Source of the DNA: Streptomyces sp. NRRL F-2580
Lineage (GTDB): Bacteria > Actinomycetota > Actinomycetes > Streptomycetales > Streptomycetaceae
Length of the DNA: 64,000 nucleotides
Assembly (NCBI RefSeq): GCF_000720115.1
Contig: NZ_JOIR01000021.1
Coordinates: forward strand, 1 to 64,000
Direction of reading: 5' to 3'
Both the position numbers and the translations under genes were made by a program. This document shows, in pieces, positions 20,801-48,400 of this stretch. The notes under the pieces are model-generated. The model saw nothing but the letters and a program-made list of their open reading frames with translations. It was not told where the DNA came from and searched no databases. Positions within the stretch are counted from its first letter, which is position 1. Each line of letters starts with the position of its first letter.

Positions 20801-21026
20801 GCACGGGCCGGCCGCCGGCCTCGGCGAAGGTGGTGCGCAGGGGCTCGTGCCGGGCCGCCAGGAGCCGCAGGGCCCCGGTGAGTTCGGTGCGGTCGAGGGC
20901 GCCGGTCAGCCGGAGCGCGATGACCGGGTGGTGACCGTACGCCCCCTCCTGCCGGTGGGCGGACCGGATGAGCTCCTGCCCGAAGGTGAGCGGCAGCCGG
21001 TCGTTCCCGGTCGTCCCGTCGGTCAT
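17865..21026 (-). CDS. Free-standing NRPS module C*-A-T with damaged condensation motif
   Basis: A 1,053-residue protein. Residues ~10-430 have the fold pattern of a condensation domain, but the HHxxxDG motif reads HRIAVDT near residue 140, so the second, catalytic His is Arg and the Gly is Thr. The adenylation domain (about 450-950) is complete: [26 protein letters not shown] and PSGKVDRK with its catalytic Lys. My reading of the specificity pocket is D-A-L-F-L-G-L-V-L-K, a hydrophobic code close to Leu/Ile types but not one I can match exactly. The T domain has LGGDSI near 1012. It overlaps the flavoprotein gene by ATGA and precedes the P450. It probably prepares an amino acid for tailoring and delivery in trans. 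Whether C* has any structural role is unknown. Confidence 0.92.
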   Translation of the reverse strand: MTDGTTGNDRLPLTFGQELIRSAHRQEGAYGHHPVIALRLTGALDRTELTGALRLLAARHEPLRTTFAEAGGRPVQKVWPAGPLELESADLAALPAPEREPRLEARIAELAARPYDLASGPLLRSLLVRLRADEHVLVLSAHRIAVDTRSRALLVADLTELYAAAVSGRPAGLPELPVRYAQYAAEQRARVTEADLAAQLEHWRGHLAGLPALRLPTDRPRSRARGAAAARHGLRIPAGAVKGLAAAAEAHGGTLFAGLFAACQVLFSRHTGQEDLALGTLADGRPQPVLDGLVGAFDNPLLLRAHVRSEAPFTELLAQTCATLAEAAAHQDVPFERVRTALGEGKDAGDTPAVQVMVVLRDAAGAAGPVQAPGLGVRAFPAPGVPAAYDITVEFAETGTGELAGTLEYDSALFDAVTVEVLARHLSVLLDAAAADPATIVEELPLADEEELRLLTTEWAVNRAEFPADSCVHELVAEQARLRPGAVAVSAGLETLTYAELDARANRLANLLVADGVRPGTFIAVCLPRGPELVTALLGVLKAGCAYLPLNPDYPGDRLSFMLSDAEVPLCLTESWLTGKLPSAGTRMISLDEQDEAIAAQPADAPDVRVTADDPAYIMYTSGSTGTPKGAVIGHRSVVRLFRNADWVSLGPDDVMAQGSDVTFDAATLEIWGPLLAGSRMVVIDKDTLLDPAELTAALRRGGVTTLFVTTAVFNQIVAADPYAFGSLRQVLFGGEAANSVRVAEVLAAAPPQRLVNLYGPTETAVLGTWHLIREADENMPVPIGRAVANTTAYVLDERLRPAPIGVAGELFIAGPGVAQGYLNRPELTADRFLDNPHGEAPDHRMYRTGDLVRWTSAGVIEYVGRADHQVKVRGYRIEPGEIELVLQQHPEVGVALVLALADGEHKRLVGYVTPAAAGHHPQPAELREFVSARLPVHMVPSAVVCLETFPLTPSGKVDRKALPAPEHATAPAGALEPRTGTERLLAQIWSDVLGIPAVGVTDNFYELGGDSILGIRVVARAKKAGLVISAKDVFRKQTIAELATTAVAAEAA

Positions 21027-22231
21027 CCCTTCGTTCCTTTCATGTCCATCTCTTCCATCAGGTCGAGCAGTTCGGGGGTGACGAATTCGTCGATCGGGCA
21101 GACACCGGACAGCGTCGAGAAGTACCGGTCCGTCAGTTCACCGCTGGTGGCGATGGCGCGCAGCAGGTCCAGGTGGTGGGCGGGCGGGTCCAGCCGGGCC
21201 GTCTTGAGCGTGGCCCGGTACTCGGGCGTGAGGGCCTCCAACCGCTGTTCGGCGTAGGTGTCGAGGGCCGTCCGCAGCCGGTCGGGGTCGTGCAGGCCGT
21301 CGCCGATGCAGTCCGCGAGCAGCTGGGCCTGGTAGAAGCCGTCGGTGATCCCGCGCGCGGTGATCGAGTCCTTGTGGTGGGCGGCGTCGCCGACGAGCAC
21401 CCAGCCGGGTCCGGCGGCCTGCCGGAAGAAGTTGCGCTGGTCGCCGGTGCCGTAGACGCGTTCCAGCCGGGCGCCGCCCGCCATTTCCTCCCGCAGTTCG
21501 GGGGCCGTCTTCTCCACGTTCGTGAGCAGGGCGTTGAGCGCGTCGCCGCGCACGCTGTGGAACTGGTCCTGGGGGAGGTATCCGGCGACGAGCGTGGCCC
21601 CGTCGTTGGTGGGTACGGTGCCGACCCAGTGCCCGGGGGTGTCGTACAGCCGGAAACCCGGCTGCAGGCCGGACCAGTAGGAGTAGTAGGCGCACGTCGA
21701 GGTCGGGTCCTCGACGACGAGCGGGGCGCCGGCCTTCGCGGCGACGGTGGAGCGCATGCCGTCGGCGCCGACGACGAGGGTGGCCCGCTCGACGGCGCCG
21801 GTGGAGCCGAGCCGGACGCCGACGACGCGGTCGCCGTCGAAGACGAGGTCGCTCACCGAGCAGTTCTCGCGGAACTCGACGCCCGCGTCGACGGCGCCCT
21901 GCGCGAGGATCGGGTCGAGGAGGTAGCGGCGGGGCGCGTAGGCGGCGCGCTGTCCGTCGGCCGGCCAGGAGCAGCCGTCGAGCCGGATGTCGCCGTGGGT
22001 GTAGCGGACGTTGTCGAGGGCGGGGGCGCCGGTGGCCACGACCGCGGGCAGCAGGCCCCACCGGGCGAGGGAGGCGACACCGGGCTGATGGATGTAGAGC
22101 GTGGAGAGGGTGTCCTTGGGGAAGGTGCCGCGCTCGACCATGAGCACCCGGTAGCCGGCGCGCGCGAGCAGCATCGCGGCCGGAGCCCCGGCGCACCGAG
22201 CGCCGACCACAATCACGTCGTAGTGGGTCAA
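21023..22231 (-). CDS. FAD-dependent monooxygenase/oxidoreductase
   Basis: A 402-residue flavoprotein with an N-terminal dinucleotide fold, VVGARCAGAPAA at residues 9-20, a variant of GxGxxG. A central DG-type segment (VVGADGMRST) and a C-terminal GDAAHHKDSITARG (GD motif contacting FAD ribityl) place it in the group A flavin monooxygenase / geranylgeranyl-reductase-like family. The WxWxIP signature of tryptophan halogenases is absent. It is translationally coupled (4-nt overlap) to the C*-A-T gene, so its substrate is probably the amino acid carried by that protein. N- or C-hydroxylation are both possible. It is not a KtzI-type ornithine N-hydroxylase by sequence pattern. Confidence 0.85.
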   Translation of the reverse strand: MTHYDVIVVGARCAGAPAAMLLARAGYRVLMVERGTFPKDTLSTLYIHQPGVASLARWGLLPAVVATGAPALDNVRYTHGDIRLDGCSWPADGQRAAYAPRRYLLDPILAQGAVDAGVEFRENCSVSDLVFDGDRVVGVRLGSTGAVERATLVVGADGMRSTVAAKAGAPLVVEDPTSTCAYYSYWSGLQPGFRLYDTPGHWVGTVPTNDGATLVAGYLPQDQFHSVRGDALNALLTNVEKTAPELREEMAGGARLERVYGTGDQRNFFRQAAGPGWVLVGDAAHHKDSITARGITDGFYQAQLLADCIGDGLHDPDRLRTALDTYAEQRLEALTPEYRATLKTARLDPPAHHLDLLRAIATSGELTDRYFSTLSGVCPIDEFVTPELLDLMEEMDMKGTKG

Positions 22232-22342
22232 AAGATGCTCCTTGTCCTGCGCCGGCCCCGGTGGCGGGCCTTGCGGGGATGCGTGGGGGGCGGGTACGGG
22301 GCCGGCGGCCCGGACCGGTCGGGTCCGGGCCGCCGACCGCGG

Positions 22343-23545
22343 CTAGTTCACCCGGATCGGCAGCTTCCAGACCCCGGTGAACTCCGGGGAGGTGAGGAAG
22401 GTCGGCTTGTCGTCCGGGTCCACCCGCAGCTTGGGGAAGCGGTCGAACAGGATGTTCATGGCGATCCGCCCCTCCAGCCGTGCGAGCGGGGCGCCGAGGC
22501 AGAAGTGGATGCCCCGGCCGAAGCCGATCTGCGGGTTGGGGGTGCGGGCCGGGTCGAAGACGTCCGGGTTCTCGAACACCCGGGCGTCCCGGTTGGCGGC
22601 CGAGAACCAGACCTCCAGCACGTCGCCCTCGGGCACCTTCACCCCGGCGATCTCCACGTCGCGCGTGGTGACCCGGTAGCCCGCGGCCAGCGGGCTCAGG
22701 TAGCGCAGCGACTCCTCCAGCAGGGTCGGCACCAGCGACCGGTCCGCCCGCACCCGTTCGTCGACGTCCGGGAAGGCGTCCAGGCACAGGATGGTGTTGC
22801 CCAGCAGCATCGTCGTGGTGATGTGGCCGGCCGAGATCAGCAGATTGGCGAAGTTGACGATCTGCCGGTCGGTCAGCCGCTCCCCGTCGACCTCCGCCTC
22901 GACGAGCCGGGACAGCAGGTCCTCCTGCGGCTCGGCGCGCCGCTGGGTGACGAGGTCGAGGATGTAGAAGCCCATCGCCACGGCCGCTTCGGCCTGGGTG
23001 TCGAGGGACTCCTCCTGCGCCTGGTCGCCCTGGTGCGTGGTGAGCTGGGTGCTCGCCATGAGCGACTGGTCGGCCCATTCCTTGAGGAGCTCGCGGTCCT
23101 CGCGGGGGATGCCGAGCATGTCGCAGATGACGATCACGGGCAGCGGGTAGGCCAGCGCCTCCGCGAGGTCGAAGGTGTCGCCCTTGACCTCGTCGAGCAG
23201 CTCGTGGGTGAGCGCGGTGATGCGCGATTCGAGCTCGGCCACCATCTTCAGGGTGAAGGTGCGCCCCACCAGCTTGCGCAGCTTTTGGTGCTCCGGCGGG
23301 TCCGCCTGGGTCAGGTTCCCATCGAAGGCCACGGCCGCCTGTTCCGGGCTGACGTAGCGCGCGGCCACCTCCGAGGAGTACGTGGCGGGATCGCTGAGGA
23401 TCTCCAGCGTCTCCGGGTACCCGTAGACGTGCCACATCCCGACCTCGGGGTCGTACTCGATCGGTGCCTCGGGCTGGATCCCGCGCAGCCAGAAGTGCCG
23501 GGGATGCATCTCCCATTTGTCGAGGGGGCTGGTCGTGGTGCTCAT
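22343..23545 (-). CDS. Cytochrome P450 (tandem pair, downstream member)
   Basis: A 400-residue P450 with heme loop FGRGIHFCLGAPLAR, I-helix LISAGHITTTMLLG (both Thr present) and K-helix EESLR. The start PRHFWLRGIQPEAP and the GNTILCLDAFP stretch are shared almost exactly with the neighbouring P450 at 23592, so the two arose by duplication. Proteins of this type tailor piperazate or aromatic residues in peptide clusters such as himastatin. Which reaction applies here cannot be read from sequence. The gene is 46 nt downstream of its paralogue and 111 nt upstream of the flavoprotein gene in the same operon. Confidence 0.92.
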   Translation of the reverse strand: MSTTTSPLDKWEMHPRHFWLRGIQPEAPIEYDPEVGMWHVYGYPETLEILSDPATYSSEVAARYVSPEQAAVAFDGNLTQADPPEHQKLRKLVGRTFTLKMVAELESRITALTHELLDEVKGDTFDLAEALAYPLPVIVICDMLGIPREDRELLKEWADQSLMASTQLTTHQGDQAQEESLDTQAEAAVAMGFYILDLVTQRRAEPQEDLLSRLVEAEVDGERLTDRQIVNFANLLISAGHITTTMLLGNTILCLDAFPDVDERVRADRSLVPTLLEESLRYLSPLAAGYRVTTRDVEIAGVKVPEGDVLEVWFSAANRDARVFENPDVFDPARTPNPQIGFGRGIHFCLGAPLARLEGRIAMNILFDRFPKLRVDPDDKPTFLTSPEFTGVWKLPIRVN

Positions 23546-23591
23546 CGGGGGTCTCCTTCGGTGGCCCGGTCACGGGCCGCAGAGTGGCGCC

Positions 23592-24824
23592 TCATCGGAC
23601 GAGGAGCGGGAGCTCCGAGGTCGAGATGACGTGGGGCAGCGGCAGGAAGGTCGGCGGGTTGTCCGGGTCCGTCCGCATCTTCGGGAAGCGGTCCAGCAGG
23701 ATGTCCGTCGCGATCCGGCCCTCCATCCGGGCCAGTGGGGCGCCGAGGCAGAAGTGGATGCCCCGGCCGAAGCCGATGTGCGGATTGGGGTCGCGGTACG
23801 GGTCGAACAGGTGCGGGCGGGTGAACTGGCGCTCGTCCCGGTTGGCCGCCGACAGCGAGATGGCGACCAGCTGCCCCGGGTGCACCGTGACGCCGGCGAG
23901 CTCGCCCTCGGCGACGCAGGCCTTGTAGGCCGTCGCGATCGGGCTCAGGTAGCGCAGCGACTCCTCGATCAGACCGGGGGTGAGGTCCGGGTTCCCGCGG
24001 ACGGCGGCCAGGTGCTCCGGGTGGGCGTCCAGGCACAGGAGGGTGTTGCCGAGCAGTGCGCTGGTGGTGGCGTGGCCGACGACGAGCAGCTCGTTCGCGA
24101 AGTTCACCACCGCGTTGTCGCTCAGCCGCTCCCCGTCGACCTCCGCCTCGACCAGCTTGGTCAGCAGGTCCTCGCGCGGCTTGAGCCGGCGCTCGGCGGC
24201 GTGCTCCCGCAGGTACTGGAACATCTCCGGGACCACGCGCATGGCGGCCTGGGCGTCGACGTCCTCGTCCAGGTCGCGGTCGCCGGAGGTGAGGGCGACC
24301 GCGCTGTGGGCCATCCGGTCGACCCACGTCTTGAACAGGTCGCGGTCGCTCTGCGGTACGCCGAGCAGTTCGGAGATGACGATGATCGGCATCGGGTAGG
24401 CCAGGTCGTCGACCATCTCGATGCTGTCCTGGTCGGACACCTGGTCGAGCAGTTCGTGGGTGATCTCGACCATCCGCGGCTCCAGGGCCGCGACCATCCC
24501 GCGGGTGAACGCCTTGCTGATGATCTTGCGCAGCTTGGTGTGGTCCGGCGGGTCGGACTGCAGCAGGGTGCCGTCGCTGAACTCGGGGTCGATCTCCACG
24601 TCGCCCGCGATCAGTTCGGCGACGTCGCTGGAGTACGTCCCCGGATTGCCGACGACCTCCAGCACCTCCTTGTACCCGTACACGTTGACGATGCCGTAGT
24701 CGTTGACCTCGACCGGGTGCTCGGGCTTGTGGCCGCGCAGCCAGAAGAACTCCGGATTGATGCCCATGCGGTCGACGAAGGTCGCCGCTTCCCTCGCGTC
24801 CGCGCCGGCGGATGTCCCGGTCAT
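23592..24824 (-). CDS. Cytochrome P450 (tandem pair, upstream member)
   Basis: A 410-residue P450 with heme loop FGRGIHFCLGAPLAR, I-helix LVVGHATTSALLG (GHATT in place of AGHxTT) and K-helix EESLR. The N-terminal FFWLRGHKPEHPVEV mirrors the partner at 22343. It starts 2 nt after the NRPS2 stop codon, so it is translated with the megasynthase. Its substrate is likely the growing or finished peptide or a carrier-bound residue. The differences between the paralogues around the I-helix and the B-C region suggest they have diverged in substrate or position oxidised. Confidence 0.92.
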   Translation of the reverse strand: MTGTSAGADAREAATFVDRMGINPEFFWLRGHKPEHPVEVNDYGIVNVYGYKEVLEVVGNPGTYSSDVAELIAGDVEIDPEFSDGTLLQSDPPDHTKLRKIISKAFTRGMVAALEPRMVEITHELLDQVSDQDSIEMVDDLAYPMPIIVISELLGVPQSDRDLFKTWVDRMAHSAVALTSGDRDLDEDVDAQAAMRVVPEMFQYLREHAAERRLKPREDLLTKLVEAEVDGERLSDNAVVNFANELLVVGHATTSALLGNTLLCLDAHPEHLAAVRGNPDLTPGLIEESLRYLSPIATAYKACVAEGELAGVTVHPGQLVAISLSAANRDERQFTRPHLFDPYRDPNPHIGFGRGIHFCLGAPLARMEGRIATDILLDRFPKMRTDPDNPPTFLPLPHVISTSELPLLVR

Positions 24825-24826
24825 GG

Positions 24827-42442
<17,616 letters not shown>

Positions 42443-42443
42443 T

Positions 42444-45400
42444 TTACTGTCCACTCCTGTCCATCTTGCGCAGTCGAGGCCGGCTCGACGTGCCTGCGTT
42501 CTTGACCGTGCGCGAAAGCTCTGAAATTGCGTGAGACTCGAAGATCGACCGCAAAGGCACGCTCACCCCGAGCACCTTCCGGATACGGCTGGTGAGCCGC
42601 GTCGCCAGCAGGGAGTTGCCCCCCAGTTCGAAGAAGTCGTCGTTCATGCCGACCCGTTCCACGCCGAGCACCTCCGCCAGCAGCTCGCAGAGAGCCGCCT
42701 CCTCGGGAGTGCGCGGCGCCCGGTAGGGGCGGCCGGCCGGTTCGGGCTCGGGCAGCGCTGCCCGGTCGAGGCGGCCGTCGGGCGTCAGCGGCAGCCGCTC
42801 CAGGGTCACGAGGACCGCGGGGACCAGGGCGGCGGGCAGCTGCCGCGCGGCGTGGGCCCGCACCTGGTCGGTGTACGGACCGGGCTCGGCCCCGTACGGT
42901 TCCTCGGGTACGAGGTAGCCCACCAGCTGCGCGGTCCCGCCCGGCCCGTGGCCCGCGCGGGCGACCACGGCCGCCTGGGCCACCCCGGGGTGCCCGGTCA
43001 GGACGGCCTCGACCTCGGCGGGCGTGATCCGCGTGCCGCGGACCGCCGCCTCCGTGTCGCCGCGCCCCAGGAACTCCAGCCGGTCGTCGCCGTTCCAGCG
43101 GACCAGGTCGCCGGTGCGGAACATCCGCGATCCGGCCGGGCCGTGGGGGTCCGCGACGAACCGCTCCGCGGTCAGCCCGGGGTGTCCCCGGTAGCCGCGG
43201 GCCGGCGCGCCGCCCGCGAGGTACAGCTCCCCGACCGCACCGTGCGGCACCGGGGTGAGCCCGGCGCCGAGGACGTACGCCCGCACTCCGGCGAGCGGTG
43301 TCCCGGCGGGCACGGCGGCGGTGCCCGGTGGCTCCTCGCCGTCCGCTGGTGAGAAGGCGGTGGCGGGTCCGGTCTCGGGGTGCCCGTGGAGGTTGACCAG
43401 CCGGGCCCCCGGGGCGGATTCGGCCGCCCGCCGTGCCAGTGCGGCCGGCAGCGGCTCGCCCGAGAACACGATCGTGTCCGCGTGGACGTCCTCGGCGACC
43501 TCGTCGAGCAGGTCGGCGAAGGCCGAGGGGGTCGTGGCGAGCACCCCGCGCGCGGCGGCGCCGGAGGGATCGGGGAGACCGTCTCCGGCGAGGAGGCCGT
43601 GCCCGGCGAGGGCCCGCGGATCGGGCAGCACCTCGACGCCCGCGCCGCCGCAGAGCGCGGCGAGGATCTCCGCCACGGGCGGTTCGGTGTCGCCCGAGGC
43701 GCCGACCAGCAGCCGCCGGCCGGCCGCGGAGCCGAGCCCCGCGAGCAGCCCCGGCACCCGGTCGGCCAGGTTGCGGTGGGTGGTCTCCACCCCCGTCGGG
43801 CCGCCCGAACTGCCGCAGGCGTACGAGAGGTACGCCAGCCCGTCGGGCCGCCGGACGCGGGCCGCCGCGACGGATGCGGCGTCCCCGGAGCCCAGTTCGC
43901 CCAGGTGCGCGGTGGGGACCGCGGTGTCCGCGGTGGCGGCCGCCGTGTCCGGGTCGGTGAGCACCAGCAGCGGCCGCGCGTCGGCCAGGACGCACGCGAG
44001 GCGCTCGCCCGGGTGGCGCGGGTCGAGCGGCAGGACGGCGGCCCCCGACTTGAGTACGCCGAGCAGCGCGACCACCAGGTCCGCCGACCGGGGCAGCGCC
44101 AGGGCCACCGGGGTCTCCGGGCCGGCGCCGCGGGCGATCAGACCGTCGGCCAGCCGGTTCGCCCGCCCGTCGAGCTCCCGGTAGGTCAGGGACCGCGCCC
44201 CCGAGACCACGGCGACCGCCTCGGGGGTCGCGGCGGCCTGCCGCTCGAACAGCTCCGGGACGGTCGCCCCGTCGGCGTCGGCGTCGGCGTCCGCTTCCGC
44301 GTCCGCGCCGGCGGAACGCGGGCCCGTGCCGAGCCCGTTCAGCAGCCGGTCCCGCTCGGCAGGCTCCAGTACGTCCACGGCGCCCACCCGGCGGCCGGTG
44401 TCCTCGGCCAGCTGCCGCAGGATCGCGGCGAACCGGGCGGCGATGGACTCGGCCACGGCGGGGTCGAGCACGGTGCGCTGGTACTGCACCGCCAGGCGCA
44501 GCCGGTCGGGCTCGATGAAGGCGAGCACCGTCACCGGGTAGTGGCTGGCGGTGAAGGAGCGGATGCCGGTGATCGAGATCCCGGCCGCGCGGCTGGCCTC
44601 GACGATGCCGGCCCGGTCCATGGGGAAGGACTCGAAGCCGATGATCGTGTCGAAGAGGGCGTCCATTCCGGCGGCCTGCTGGATCTCGCTCAGGCCGAAG
44701 TGGTGGTGGTCCATCAGCGCGGCCTGCCGTCCCTGCACCGCGGTCAGCAGCTCGCCCAGGGTGTCCGCGGGGGCGCACCGCACCCGTACCGGAAGGGTGT
44801 TGAGGAACATGCCGACGGTGGTGTCGGCGCCGGGCAGGGCGGGCGGGCGGCCGGCGACGGTGGAGGCGAACACCACGTCCTGGCGGCCGGTGAGCTGGGC
44901 CAGCAGGATCGCCCAGGCGCCCTGGACCACCGTGTTCAGGGTGACGCCGAGATCGGAGGCGCGCCGGAACAGCTCGCGGGAGGCCTCGACGGGCAACGGC
45001 ACCTCGGCCTGCCGCATCGCGATGTCCTCGGCGGACGCGACCGACTCGGCGGACGCGGCGGACGCGGCAGACGCGGCAGACGCGGCCGACTCGGCGGACC
45101 GGCCGGCCGGGGCCGGCGCGGCGGCCGGCGCGGACACCACCGGGGCGAGGAAGGTCGGCTCCCCCAGCCCGCTGAGCTCCTCGCGCCAGACCCGGGCGGA
45201 CTCCTCGGGGTCCTGCCGGGCGAGCCAGGCCAGGAAGTCCCGGTAGTCACGGGCGGGTTCCAGCCCGGTGGCCTGTCCCGCCGAGCCGTAGAAGGTGAGC
45301 AGGTCCTGCATCAGCAGGGGCACCGACCAGCCGTCGAACAGCACGTGGTGGGCGGTGAGTACGAGCTCGTACGTCTCCTCGCCGGTCCGGATCAGCGTCA

Positions 45401-48400
45401 GGCGCAGCATCGGCGGCGCGATCTGGTCGAAGTGCGTGGTCAGGTCCTCGGCGAGGAACCGCTCGAAGGCCTCCGTGCGCTCCGCCTCGCCGAGCCCGGA
45501 CAGGTCGAGCTCCTGCCAGGGCAGGGTGACGGAGTCCAGGACCAGCTGGACCAGGTCCCCGTACGCGTTGTGCACGAAGGCGGTCCGCAGGCTGGCGTGC
45601 CGCTCCAGCAGCGACTGCCCGGCGGCGCGCAGCCGGCCGGCGTCCACCCGCCCGGACAGGTGCAGGGCGTACTGCACCTGATAGGCGTCGAAGGAGGAGT
45701 CCTCGAAGATCGAGTGGAACAGCAGGCCCGACTGGAGCGGGGTGGTGGGCCAGACGTCGGTGAGGCCCGGGAAGCGCCGCTCCCAGCCGTCGATGTCGTA
45801 CTGGCTCGCGGTCACCAGCGGCAGGTCGGAGGGGGTCAGGCCGCCGGCGCCGGGCCGGGCCGCGTACCGGGCGAGCCCTTCCAGCGCGGCGCACCACAGG
45901 TCGGCGAGCTCCCGTACCTCCGCCGGGGTGAGCACTCCCCCGGGGGCGCTGAAGGCAGCGTTCAGGACCGGGCCGGCCGGCTGGTCGCTGACCGTGGCGT
46001 TGATGTCGAGCTCGGCTGAGGCCGGCATCAGCGGGTCCTGCGCGGCGTCGAGCTCGGCCAGCTCGGCGATGGCCGCGGCCTCGGGGGCCTGGGTGAAGCC
46101 CGCCCCCCGTGCGTTCCCGGGCAGTTCGGAGCCGGCGGCGAAGCGGCCCAGGTAATTGAATCCGACCTGCCCGATGGGGTGTTCGGCCAGCTGGGCGGCG
46201 GTCTGCGGGTTCAGGTGGCGCAGCAGGCCGTAGCCGATGCCCTTGTCGGGCAGGGAGAGGAGCTGCTCCTTGACCTTCTTGACGGCCAGGCCGGCGGCCG
46301 GCCCGCCCGCGAAGGCCTCGTCGAGGTCCACCCCGGCGAGGTCGAGGCGCACCGGGAAGGCGGTGGTGAACCAGCCCAGTGTGCGGGCAAGGTTCGCGCC
46401 GGGGGCGGCGGCCTCCTCGCGGCCGTGTCCTTCGAGGCGGATCAGGGCGGAGGTCTCGTCGACGGAGCGGGTACGCCGCCACTGCGCGAGCGCCAGGGCC
46501 AGTGCGGCCAGCAGTCCGTCGTTGACACCGCCGTGGAAGGCCGCGGGCAGGTCCGTCAGCACGGCCTCGGTCACGGAGACCGGGAGCCGGACGTGGGTGA
46601 GGTGCACGGAGGACCGTACGTCGACGGCCGGGTCCAGCCGGCGGGCGCCGAGCACCGGGTCGGGCCCCTCGACGATCGAGCGCCAGAGGTCCAGCTCCGC
46701 GACCCGCTCGGGGCGCAGGGCCTCGTCGGCCAGCGCGTGCGCCCAGCGGCGCATCGAGGTGGCCACGGGCGGCAGTTCGGGGGTACGGCCCTCGCGGACC
46801 TGCTCCCACGCGGTGGCGAGGTCGGGCATCAGGATGCGCCAGGACACGCCGTCCACGATCAGGTGGTGGAGGACCAGCAGGAGCCGTCCGGCGCCACCGC
46901 GCCCGGCGCCCTCGTCGACCTCGCCGCCCTGCCCCTCCTCGCCGCCGGGCGCGTCGAACCAGACGAACCGGGCGACGACGCCCGCCGCCGGGTCCAGCCG
47001 CTGCGCGGCTTCCTCCAGCTCCCCGAGCAGCAGGTCCCGCCAGGACTCGGCGTCCCAGCGCCCGTCGCACTCGACGCGGCGCAGCAGCGGTTCCACGTCC
47101 ACGGAGCCGACGGGCGCGACGACCAGGCCGTCGGCCTCACCGTCGCCCTCCCCGGCGGCGTCGGCGACGAGGCGCGAACGCAGCAGGTCGTGGCGGTCCA
47201 CCACGGCCGTCAGGGTGGCGGCCAGCCCGGCCCGGTCGATGCCCTCGGGCAGCTCCAGCACCATGGCCTGCAGGAAACGGTGGAAGCCGGGGCCCCAGTC
47301 GCGGATCCAGCGGGCGACGGGCAGCAGCGGCATCCATCCGGTGCCGCCGCCGGCGAGCTCCGCCAGGACCGGGCCGGTGGTGTCGCCTTGGCCGTTCGCG
47401 ACGGCGATCTCGGCGAGGCGGGCGACAGTGCGGTGCTCGACGGCCTGGCGGGCGGTGACCACCAGGCCGCGCGCCCGCGCCCAGGACACCACCTGGAGCG
47501 ACTGGATGCTGTCGCCGCCGAGGGTGAAGAAGTCGTCGTCGATGCCGACCTGGCCCACGCCGAGGGCCTTCGCGTAGAGCTCCGCGAGGATCTCCTCCTG
47601 CGGGGTGCGCGGGGCCCGGTAGCTCTCGCCCTTGAACTCGGGTTCCGGCAGGCGGGCCTTGTCGAGCTTGCCGTTCGGGGTCAGGGGCAGCCGGTCCAGC
47701 AGGACGAAGGCGGCGGGGACCATGTGGTCGGGCAGCCGGTCGGCGGCGAAGGCGCGCAGCTCGCCGACGCCGAAGCCGGAGTCGAGGGCGATGCTGCCGT
47801 AGGCGCTGCCCTGCGGGCCCGCCTGGCCGGGGCGGCCGGAGGCCGCGGGGACGACGTAGGCCACCAGCTGGCGGCTGCCGCGCCGCTCGTACGGGAGGAC
47901 CGCGGTGTCCGCCACGCCGGGGTGGGCGCTGAGCACCGCCTCGATCTCGAGCGGCTCGATCCGGATGCCGCGGATCTTGACCTGGGTGTCGACGCGGCCG
48001 TGGAAGACGAGTTCGCCCTCCGGCGTCCGCTCCACAAGGTCGCCGGTGCGGTACATCCGCGCGCCCGGTCCGGCGAAGGGGCAGGCCACGAAGCGCTGGG
48101 CGGACAGATCGGGGCGGCCCAGGTAGCCGCGGGCCAGCGAGGCGCCCGAGACGTACAGTTCGCCGATCACTCCGGCGCTCACCGGGCGGAGCGCGTCGTC
48201 CAGGACGTGCACGTCGGTGTCGGTGATCGAGCGTCCGATCGGCGGTACGCGGCCGTCGCCGGCCAGCGGCGCGCTCATCGTGGCGCACACGGTCGTCTCC
48301 GTGGGCCCGTACGCGTTGATCATGCGGCGGCCGGCCGACCAGGTGGCGACCAGCTCGGGGGTGGTGGCGTCACCGGCGACCACAAGGGTCTCTACGGAGG

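Noticed and set aside
21023..22231. Flavoprotein as a tryptophan halogenase or as a KtzI-type ornithine N-hydroxylase
   Set aside because: The WxWxIP halogenase motif is absent, and the GARCAGA start and overall pattern differ from the class B N-hydroxylases.
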